Assembly (NCBI RefSeq): GCF_030463565.1
Contig: NC_134643.1
Location: forward strand, 168,228,491-168,292,490
Origin: Pelecanus crispus
Lineage: Eukaryota > Chordata > Aves > Pelecaniformes > Pelecanidae
DNA length: 64,000 nt
Reading direction: 5' to 3'
Shown one piece after another: positions 30,001 to 42,000 of this stretch (position 1 is the stretch's first letter; each line of letters starts with the position of its first letter). The notes beneath the pieces were generated by a model, which searched no databases, was not told the origin of the DNA, and worked only from the letters and a program-made list of their open reading frames with translations. Made by a program: the position numbers and the translations under genes.

Positions 30001-33000
30001 TCCCCTAACAAATGTAAGGTGTGAATCACATTCTGATTGAAATAACCATTTTTGTTACACAGTGATCCAGGCAAAAGAAGGTTCTTAGTTTAGATGCTTC
30101 AGTTGAGTGCTTAAAGCCTCTGTGGGACAAATCCAAATCTGAGAATTCCTCTGGTCATCTGAAGTAATTAGTTTTGGTTTTAGCAGGCTGTAGAGCAGAA
30201 GATCTTGTGATTTCTGAAGCAAAAAATTTATTTTCTATAGGCTAAGGTAATCTGATAGGGAAGGATTAATTTTGATGAATAAGATCTGTTACCTATCTGC
30301 CATTCTCCGTTCTCTGTATATATTCTATCACAAGGAATAAAATGCTTAATAAACTGTGAATCTTTGATTTATTTTCTTTTTTTTTTTTTAACACAAATAC
30401 TGAATACAGTCTCAATAGTAGAGGATGATGAAACTTTTAGTATTTCTTCACAATCCAAAGCTTGCTTCATCTGCCTTTCACACAGTGATAGCTGTATGCA
30501 GTGTTCCTAAATGGGGAAGAAGCTGTGTTGACTTGTAAACTTGTTCCAGACAAAAATTTTAAGTTCCAAAGAAACTTTTCAGTTTAGGGTCAGTATAGTA
30601 ATCTGTTTCTTTACTGCTCACTTACTATTCTAGGTGGAGATTTTGTATGCAATTCAAATTCAGCTACAAACAAATGGAGCACTGAAAGGCATTCATATAG
30701 ACATACAAGAAAGGTGATACTTAGTTGCATCACTGCCGTATTACTTTCAGGGCTAGTATGACAGTAAGTCATGGTCACTAACCTTGGCTGCAGTACCAAA
30801 TGTTGGATAATTGATGTTTGTATGTGTAAATGGTTGATTCTGAAATGCTGACAGAACAAGTGACTGTCTTTCCCTTTTTTTCATAGGGGTATTTTCAGCT
30901 GAAGGCAAATCCAGGTGCTTGGACACTGCGATTGCGTAAAGGAAGATCTGAAGAAATTTATCAGGTTTTTTCGTAAGTATTAATTTATCTTTTGGAAACA
31001 TACTTATAAATGAATCTGAAAGTGCAACATATTTTGAAAAGATCTGACAATACTGAAGGAAAATGAGCAAAGATAACATGAAAAAAATAGAACAAGAAGC
31101 ACATGATGATCTGAAGTTTATAAGAGATACCTTATTTCCTGATAGTGGTGGTGTTTGATGGCTCCACGTGTTCTTGAAGGCATTTGCATATGTTAATGCA
31201 TAATAAGCCTAAGCTGCTGAGCTAACTTGATGCTAGCAAAGCCTCTTGCTATACAGCTGCACAGCTACCAGACACTTGCCCTGTTAGTTCCAAGCATGGT
31301 TGTTGTTAGCATGCAACTGCCTGCACCAAATTCTGTAGAAATGTCACTCATGGTTTTGTTGATTAATATTTTGGCATTCCCAACATACTTAACGTGTAAT
31401 TCCAAGAACATGTCCACTGGAGCATCGCTAGCTCTCCAGCAGCGTCTTGATCAGCTGGAGCAAATGCCATCACTTTCCCTCTCGTAATCTTTCTTTAGCC
31501 CTGAGGGTGCTTCTGAATGCAGTGTTATTGATGGGTGGCATCTTTTTTTAACAGGAGCAGTATACTCATTTCAGCTCTAGGCTTTTTTCTTCAATTAATT
31601 TTGAGTGGTTTTTAGTCTTCTAAGAATCACTGTGGTTACACCTTCACCTTAGGATTTAGAAGCACCCTTCAGTTCGGCACCCTGGCTGCATGTGGACTGC
31701 GCCACACTTCCCTCTCTTGGAAGAAACACCTGTACATGGAAAGAAGTCATGTTGTACTCCACTAACTGGCATTTAGTTGCCACCTATATGGCTTATAGAT
31801 CTGTAATTTCTGTGGTCAATTTTGATACGAGGAACATGTGCTAGCCATCATTCCAATTACTCCTTAGAAGAAGCACCTTTTTATCATGTTTTATGTAACA
31901 GCATAGATCTGTAGCATATGAGGGCTTCCTCTTGAAACCTTGGATCTGGTCCCTTCTAGAGGAACAGCATTGTTTTATTTTATTTCAGCTTCAGTTCTTA
32001 ACTTCCCCCCCTCGCCCTGTAATTCTCCAGACTGAAACAGGTCTATTTTCTTATAAAATATTTGTTATTACTTGGAGTTCAGCAACGCATTGTTCCATAT
32101 GATGTTTAGTCATCAGCTACTATTAAAAAATGAAAAAATTGATGAACATATTTGCTGGTTTGAATATTTAGTTAATGTATCAATTTCAGTGTTACAGGAA
32201 GAAATGTTAACAGGATATTAGGTTCATTCTATTTGTTTGCAATTTTCAATTTTTTTTTCCTAGAAACCACTCACAATCTGTTGAAAAAGCAGAAAAGCAT
32301 AGTCTTTACCCTAAGAAGTTCACTTAATCTCCTCCAACTGTAGCTATATAATTTGTCTAATTTAACATTCAATTCCTAAGATACAGAAAATGATTTATGA
32401 AAGATATCAGTGTAAAAAAAAATGTAGTGAGCTATAGTTGAATTAAAAAATGAAACAAAATGAAACAAAACCACTCTACTTTCTAGGATGGATCAAAGGA
32501 AACTTAAAACATCTGCAGTTTTTTAAGATTGCTGATTTTCCCTAAGAAGTAATACAAATGAGCTTAATTGAGCTCAGCTAAGTTATGTGAAATTAATACT
32601 TGATGAGGAATCTAAACAATAACATTTATTTCATTTAATTTTTACAAGCCATAGGCTTAGAGTACAACAGCCAAAGTATGTTTGGGAGGCTGTACCAGGA
32701 TCTTTGCTATTCTTTTTAATGATATCAGTATTAATGGTATTAAATTGCTATCAGAACTCAAGGAACTATTTGACAGGATGGAATTTTGCCAAGAGGCATT
32801 TCAGGATATTCTCCATCCTCATATACGAGTCATATCCTCTCCTGTTGAACTGTGAGATGATCTGTTTTCTTGGAGGCACAGACCTGTACATTATAATAAG
32901 AATTTTAGGGGAATTACAGGAATTTGAAGTTACAGCATGTTTTACACCTCAGTGCTTATTTGCTTCTCTCATAGTAGCATCTAATACACATGCAAGTAAT

Positions 33001-36000
33001 TTATTTTTACTCTGTGTAAATACACAGCTTTTGAAATAAGCTTCTTTTTTTCCCCTGAACACTGCTTCTAACCAGGTTCATTATTTTGAAGCAGTCACAC
33101 TTGTAAATCAATTTGATATTAATAAATTACTATGAGTATTAGGAAGATGAAAATTTGTGTACTTGGCAACAGTCTGAGCACTGCTTATTATTGGAACTTT
33201 GATTCTGTGATGTCAGTAAGAAAACAGGTAGGTATTGCAAGATAAGACTTAGAAAGTTTATATATGAAGATATGTGTGTGTATATATATGCTCCTGCTGA
33301 ATTGTAATTTTTAAAAAGGCAGGTAGATACAATTTATTACATTTTGATGGTTTGCAGACTGCTTGCTTAACTGACAGTTGTATCTTTTATAATTTGGGCA
33401 AAGGGGAGGGGTTTGTTTTTAAAGAGTCTCCATTTGTTGAACTTTAATGCTTTTTTCCCTCCATATGGAAATTTATGAATGATATTATATTTATATTTAT
33501 TTGTATATTAAAAGTATGTAGGTATTTTGAAGCATTTTAAAGCTGTGACCTAAATAGTGTGCTGGACACGTTTAGTTTCATACAACAATTATATAACAAT
33601 AAAGTAGCTGTTGTTAAATATTTAGTAGTGCTGTCAGTATGCAAGACATTTTGCTTGGATTTAAAATGGAAGTTGCGCCTACTTTCAGTGGGTTTACAAA
33701 GTTACACTAACAGCATTCAGTACCTTTTGGACAAAACACAAAATCGTTACTGGATTTGTTAAGGCAGTTTATAAATCATGATCCCAGTTCTTCCAAACCC
33801 CAGGTCACATTCAAAACCTTATTGACATAATTGCTCATTTGAAACATGCATCTGTTACGTGAATAAAATTACAACATGCTGAATATCATATGGATAGAGA
33901 TGGAGAAAGGAGGAGAGGTCCTGTGTAAGATTCCCACTGATTTAAAATTAGAGGACAGTGTGATGGACTCTGTTTTCTTTCAGAGAGATACCTACCTAAA
34001 AACAAGTGGATATCCTCGTCTATAAGTAGCCATTGAGCACATAGTTGGGTGGCTGAGAATTGAAATGAAGAGAGGTACTTTATCAGGAAAAGAAGTTGCC
34101 GTAGTGTAACAGCAGGAAGTATAGAAAGATGTGAATGGAAAACCAGATAGACTGGATCTTGAAACCAGCGTTAAGTGTCCAAGGTCACTAATGGTAACTA
34201 GCGCTATTTTCAGTACAGTTTTCATACCGGGGCAGAAATTCATCACACCGAGTGCTGTGCAGAGTAAAACAATTGGCACTTGGTAAAGATGGAGCCGGCA
34301 GTGAGGGAACCACGGAGGAGATTTAGGGAGACAAAGTGATCTTATTAAATTTACAGCCAAACCAAACACTTTGAGAATATTGTAAAGACTTTGGAAAATC
34401 ATCTTCATCAGCAGAGCTAGCTACAGAATTCATAACATAGAGATTTTGAGGTAACTGAGTGAATAGCAGAGAAAATTTTGATTGTGTAAAAACTGAGGGT
34501 AAAAATGAGAACACTGTGCCAGCTGCTGCCATATTTGCCATCAACAGTTTGTGTTTGGCTCTAGTTTTACTATTTTAGAGCTTTGTAATGACATGCTTTA
34601 TTTAAAATGGAGATCTGTGCCCTTTTACGTTGAGTACTGTCCAGCCCTGTGATAAAAAGACAGTTCTTGGACAAGTGTTCATAAATGCCATATTTTAAAA
34701 GTGTGAAAATGAAACTAGATCAGAGAATAGATAGATAGTCAAGATAATCCTGAACACAATTTTGTGCCAGAATCAGCCATCTCTGTGAAACTTAGTAATG
34801 ATAGGCACATTTTACAGAAATGTATTAAATAGAAAATACAGATAAATATATAAAATCCTGTCACTTTTAGATAAGTGATACAGGACAGATTGAAACAAGG
34901 TTTTAATATTTCTGTTTTCTAGGCAAAAAAAAAAAGAAAAAAAATCAAGCCTAAGGGGTAGCAGATTACTTTCTCAAACCAATTTTTTGTATGCGTAGCT
35001 GTAGCAAGAGGAAACCATATAATGCTGTTAAAAGACAGAAAGGATTGAAGGAAAAATGTATGGGCTATTGAGGTATAAAAGCTATAATATTTGTGAATTA
35101 TGTTATTACACTGTATCACAGAATGGTAGCAACATTATTAATACTTGTTACTCAGTGGACTGCAGTACAGTTCCAAGATGCCTGAATGGCTTTAAACTGC
35201 TATTCAGTAGGGCAGATGTTCATGTTGCACGGCCATGTCTTTAGGGGTACAGTTGCCAAAGCCAACCAGTTGAAAGCCAATCTTTACTATCTCAGCACTG
35301 TGATGAAGCTTTGCCTAGACTTCCTAAAGCAGATTTATTTTAAAAGTACGTTTAATGCTTTCACACAGCAATTTCTAAGATGTTTTCCATATTTGAAAAA
35401 TAAAATGTAGTTTAGTATTTGAATGTAATATAGAATCATAGAATTGTTTAGGTTGGAAAAGACCTTTAAGATCATCCAGTCCAACCATTAAACCAAGTCC
35501 ACCACTAAACCAATTAAGGGTAGATGAGACTAAACCATGTCCCAAAGTGCCACGTCTACCCGTTTTTTGAACACTTCCAGGGATGGTGACTCCACCACCT
35601 CTCTGGGCAGCCTCTTCCAATGCTTGACCACCCTTTCCGTGAAGAAATTTTTCCTCATATCCAACCTAAACCTCCCCTGGTGCAGCTTGAGCCCATTTCC
35701 TCTCGTCCTATCGCTAGCTACTTGGGAGAAGAGACCAACACCCACCTCACTACATCCTCCTTTCAGGTAGTTGTAGAGAGTGATGAGGTCTCCTCTCAGC
35801 CTCCTCTTCTCCAGGCTAAACAACCCCAGTTCCCTCAGCCGCTCCTCATAAGGCCCATGCTCCAGACCCTTCACCAGCCTTGTTGCCCTTCTCTGAACAC
35901 GCTCCAGCACCTCAATGTCTTTCTTGTAGTGAGGGGCCCAAAACTGGACACAGTATTCCAGGTGCGGCCTCAGCAGTGCCGAGTACAGGGGGACAATCAC

Positions 36001-39000
36001 CTCCCTGCTCCTGCTGGCCACATCGTTCCTGATACAAGCCAGGATGCTGTTGGCCTTCTTGGCCACCTGGGCACACTGCTGGCTCATGTATATACCTGTA
36101 TAATACATAATAATGTATTCAGCTCTAGGTTGCTGCATTTTTTCATTGGTCGATAGAATATCCTGTGAAAATCCAAATTAAAAAGTGAGGGCTACCACTG
36201 TGGACAATGTCTAGTGATGAATAAAACTCAGAAAGTTTCTGAAGTTAAGGTATAATTAGATGCAAGTGAAGAAATTTTGTTTCTATAAATATCATCAATC
36301 CTAAACCTTATACTCTAATTAAACACAAGTAATAATGCGTGTTTTAATGAGCCAGTACATTTGCATGTTTTTTTTTTCTCCTCACAGCCATGAAGGAACA
36401 GATTCAGCAGCTGACCTGGCAGATGTTACTGTGGTATTAAACAACTTCAGAAGCAAAATTATCAAAGTCCAAGTATGTAAAGAAATGCCTCTTTTGTCTG
36501 CAGTATTTCCTTATATGAAATATGACTCATGCTTACATGTCTTAGGCTATATTTAATTGGAAGATGTATACTGAAATATATAATTTAGATTTTGTATAAT
36601 TAAATAGAGAAGGGTGTGCAAATTAATGTAGTTAATTTGATCCAATCAGGTTATACTAATTGCATAGGAGATTGTTAAATAGCTGTTAAAATAATACATC
36701 CGTGTGCATAACAGACAGGATTTACCTCATCTAGCTTAAGGTGTCTGAGCGTGTAGTCTAGGTGCCTTAAACTCCCTCTCTGCTTAGCAGAATGAGAAAG
36801 ACAGTCCAAAGAACTGCTCATCCCAGCTCGCATGTGTATTTAAACCCAGGGGGTGACCACCTCTTGAGACATCCAGTTCTCTCCTGTGACCAGGGAGGGA
36901 TTTTACATGATGTCCAGATACCAGAGTGGAAGTTAAAATTAGGTATGTTGAATTCTACCCTAAGCTACCAAATTTGTGTAAATGAAATTGCATTACTTAC
37001 ATTCTTAAAGATGTATCAAAAAGAGATAATGAAACATGACTTACATTAAGGAGAAAGAACCTCGTATTTTTATATGGTTTCCACTATTTTGTAAATAACA
37101 TTTTGTGTAGGTGTACTTGGTACATCATATCCTCATTTTTGACATTGAGAAAGAGAGAGAATGATGTCAACATAAGTCCAAAAGGATTTTGTAAAACCAC
37201 ATATATGAGTCTCTTCCCCAGTCCTGTAACTCAAAGTTTCCAGAACCTGGAGAAAATGTCTAACTCTCTGGAGTGTGATGAGCCTACCTTTAAACCACAG
37301 AGGAAGGGTAAAAGGGTGCCATTTGGGTCAAAATAGGAAAATTATTCTATGTGAAAGGTGGCGCGTGTTAAGCTTATAACTAGAATATGTAAGCTCTGTC
37401 ATTTAGTTGAACCGTAGAATCACTTCAGTGATACCTAGGATGTGGCTTCAGAAGTGTCAGCTAAAAAGACGCATGATTTAGGGTGAACAGAAATCTGTAA
37501 GCATTAGCTTGACAGTATAAACATGTGAAATTAATAGGGTTAGAATTGAATATGTTCAAATATTTAGTGTTTTAGAAGCTATTTGGGTTTCAAAACCAGT
37601 TAGGTTTCTTTTAATCAAGGAAATTAAGGTCAGCAAACAAAATTACTTTGGAGCCTTTATTAAGTATCTGGGTAAGCAGAAATTGCTTAAGTTGGACAGG
37701 AGAGCTTATGTTTCAGCAACAGATTTGTTTCATTCTCCATGTGAAGGGCTTATGAGAATCACAGTTTCCCTTCAGGTAAGTTCCATGCATGGTGTGATAC
37801 CCCGCTACCCTTCTTCTGCTAGCTAATGGCTGGACCACAGACTCAGGAGGGAGGAAAATGAGATGCGATTCCCCACACTTGTAGTTATTGTTTGCATAAA
37901 GAAGTGGAGAGGGCTTGAACATACTGTTTGGTTTATTAATCACCATTTAATTTTTCATAATTGATTACTTTTCTTCTTATTACAGTAAGTTCTGTACATA
38001 GTTTAAAAGTATGAAATGACGTTTTCACTGTTCAGTTTAATGCAGTTCAGTAAGCATTTTACTGAAATAGAAATTGGTAAGATGGTCCAGCTCTAGCCAG
38101 TAAGTACACCATAGTTAGATAATACAATTGAAGTAGTAATTACTATCAACTAACTTCCCAAATTAGACAAATACATTTATTTTAATGACTAGGTACAGAA
38201 AAAGCCTGATAAAATGAATGAAGATCTCCTTACTGATGGAACAGGAAAAAAAGGAAATCGGGAATCAGTTACAAGGTAATGCATAATTTGCTTATACTTT
38301 AACTGTGCCAGGACATGTTTGTTATTGCTCATAGCATAAGTGTTTCTTAGTTGATAGTGATACACATATGTAAAAAGGCTCCCAAAGGGATTTATAATGT
38401 AAATAAAAAGGGGAAAAAGACAAGCTATAATGTCATGTACATCTCATTATTTACTTTTTAATCCCTCCTTTGCATTTCTAGTTTTGTTCGTTTTCTCCAT
38501 TGGCGTTACTTTTTTTTTTGTGGTGGCAGGGAATCAATCTCAATGTGAAAACCTCAGACGGTAATGTGGTACTCAGATGTATCAAACTCAACATCAAAAA
38601 GCAGGTTATGATGCTGCTTGTTTGCTGCTAGACATAATTTTTGAAAGCTCAAGAAGTTTTTCTGTATTTGTCAATAAAATACCTTTTACTTTAAAGTTTG
38701 AGTTCTATAAATAATTGTAATAAATATCTCAAGCTTTACATTTGGGGCTAATAGCATTGTAGTATTTGTAATTTGCCATATACTATTGTAAAATTTTGTT
38801 TTCAGTTGCTCATAGTGTTGCTTATAATTACGTTGTCTGTGGATGGTATGTGGTTCAGGCTGATTTTTTTTTTTTTAATTTAAATTTAGTTTTTATTATT
38901 AAGATACAAATTCCTATGAAAGTGTTCTGTCATTTTTGAGAATGAGGTAAGTGCAAAGAAGGATGTTTCATCTGTGCTTAGAAAAAGAATTTTAGGTGGT

Positions 39001-42000
39001 TTTTTTTTTTTAATAGACTAGTATATCTGTGCTGTGGATCAGAACATGGGGTTTTGTATCATTTTCCAAGACATGTTAATTGTCCTTTCAAGAGCATTTC
39101 AATCAGATGACCTTTGACCAACGTGTTTTAGAAACAGTGGCCTGGATGCTCTCTGAGCATTCTTTCCTTGTAACACTTCAGAGACCTTTTTCTCAGAGAC
39201 CTTTTTCACAAGAAACATCGCAAAAACCCAATGTTCTCAAGTGTGAAAATTGGGGTGCTGGCAAAAGTACTTACTGAATTCCCAATGATTTGATGAGTTA
39301 CTTGTTCTCAATATTGCTTAATGTCAAAGAAGAATGAGCTTGGGTCTTTAATCTTGAATGCTGGCAACACAGATTCATTCACTCTTTCAAGGTGATGATA
39401 ATTCCTCTTCTGGATCTTCAAGGCTGTTGTGGGGGGGACTTAATTTGTAATACATTGTTTCCATACTGGACTCCATCCACTTTGTAGGAAACGCTCATGT
39501 TTGCTCTCGGAACATCTGATTACCAGCACATGTTGTTTCTGCAGTATGCTACGAAGCTGTCATGGCTGTATAATTGCAAAGGCAAAGAACTGAAGGTAAT
39601 GCCTTCTGAAATAACCAATTCAGGGCTAATGACTTACTGTGTAAACAAGTTAATCCAAGCAATCATAGATCTCTTTGCCCTGAAAGAAAACAGAAATTGC
39701 AGTAGCTTTGTCCATAAGTACCTTTAAGCATTCAAGATTTACCATCGAGGTAAAGTCTGATTCCTCCATTGTTCAGGAGAACATCTTTGGACTATAATTC
39801 AGCTAGTAAGAAAGGGATAACAGCGTCAGTATGAGGGATTTAAGTAGAATGGCTTTTTCATCATTATTTTCTCCACACCATAAAGCCTTTCTGGCCCCAA
39901 ACGACTGCTGTGAGATTCAAAAAAGGTTTTCTTCCATTTTCAGTAGCCTTGGCAATGGTTGTCAGTCACAAAGACTGCTGAAGATAAAGAAAAGGCATAG
40001 CAGTTCTACTTCATCTAGTAAACAGTTGACCCCAGTTAATCCTCAGCACACACTTTTCTTGGTAGATCCAGGGCTGGCTTCTATTTCAGCTTTGTCATCT
40101 CTCCTGACAAAGGCCTCTTGTATCTCAAGTACCTGGACAGACCTTACTGACTCTCTGTTGTTGATTTTATGTTTATCACCATTTATCCACAGATGATTTT
40201 ACTGTTACAGTATTGACTAGCTTCAGGAAGCCTTCCAGACTACTATACTCAACTCTCAAATTTCTTCCTGAAGCCTCAGGTCAGGGAAGTGGACCCACAT
40301 TTCTGCACAAAGGTGGCCTCTTTTGCTGAATGACATTAGTTGAAGGAATTTTTCATCGTCTTCAAGCTTCCTTCTTCTAATTGGCTGCGTGAAAGGATGT
40401 ATGCGCAGTGATCAAAATCTTAGCTCCCTCTAAGAAGGTTACAAGGCCAGAGATCTCATGATCTTCTAGGTCTAGTCTTTTTTCACAGTGGGTTGGTTCA
40501 TCAGTGTGCATCAGGTACAGAGCTTGGCTGGGCTGTTGAAGCCTCTCACCCAATAAAGTTTATTTGCTCTTGCCGTTGATTCAAGGTTATGGCTCAGGGG
40601 CATGATTTGAGGCCTGCCATTTGTCTGCCCGCTTCTTCCTATCTAGGAAACTGTCAAATAACCTTCCTCTTTTATATCCCAGAATGAAAAATAAATCCTG
40701 CCAGCACACTGTTCATTACAGGAATCATTGTGGGCTCTGACATGGAACACGTGTGCACACCACATCGCCCAAGTCCTTTTGTAACTGAACTGGCCTTCTC
40801 CACTTGACTGCTTTTCCCATGTGACCTCACAGGTTAACCCAGCCATCTTCAGAGCAGCTTGTTCCATTTGGAAGATCTCTGCCTTCTGTAAAGCTTTGCA
40901 TAATCAATATTTTCAAGATCCTGTCATCAAAAACTGATTTTCTTTTTCACATCTGTCTTTGTAGTCACATGTTGTGATGGATGCATTGTAAAAAGCTTGA
41001 CATTCTCTCAGCCCTGCTATCACTAAGTATAAGTAGTGGGACAGAAAGTCAGAAAGACAGAAGACTGCTTGGGACTGTGAATGGCAGTCTATTTAGCCTG
41101 TGAGAACCCAGTGCTAGTTGAGGGGTTGTTGTCTTCAGAGACGTCACACCATGCAGTCAGTGCTGCTCCAGTGATGTCCCTTTCTTTTGCATTTCCTATA
41201 GTCCTGGTCAGGTAGGACTACACAATCTCCTCTTACCATTGCTGAATGAAAAGAACGTGGGTTTCTCAGAAGATTATTCACACCACTTACAGACATTGCA
41301 GCCTTCTAAGATTTCAGCTTTGTCTTAGCGGAGTGATGTGAGACTTGTCTCATTTGTTCTTAAAGATTATGAGGGATACTTATTTTTATACTTTTTAAAG
41401 TATACTTTTAAAAGGGATCTAACTAGAAGAAAAATTAATAGGAGTGACTCACACAATCCAAGTGTGTGAGGAGTGACTCACCTCAAAAAAAACCCCACTA
41501 TTGAGGTGAATCTCCAACAATATCATGCCTTACTGTAACCAATTTGGCTAAGGCAGCCTTTGCAGTTATGACATCTGCGAAACAGTGCTCTGAGGGAGGC
41601 TGCAGCCACCATCCCCTAGCTGTTTGTTCTGGAAGCCATACATGATTAAAAAAACCCAATCCTGGTAGACACTGGTATTCAAGGCAAGTAAAGAATGCTG
41701 TGTAGCAGAAACAGAAAACCTCTTGACAATGTACCTCAAAGATCTAGGGTGGCTTATGGGGAGAGTAATCAGATGAATTTAAGGAAGAATTTGGCAAGCA
41801 TTGTGAAAAACACTTGGGAAATCCCATCACCATGGACCATTGAATGTTATGGGAGTATTCTGCGAAAGGCTACCACTCCTTGGCCTTGTCATTTGCTGTT
41901 GGTAAGGTAGTGGGCTAAATAATGTAGTTTGGCCTGGTGGGGCCATCTTTATGTTATGTTCAGTCTGTATTTTAGAGTATACGTTCAACTCAACCACCTA

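Noticed and set aside
35620-36156. 178-codon plus-strand frame
   Set aside because: Antisense shadow of the CR1 RT C-terminus.
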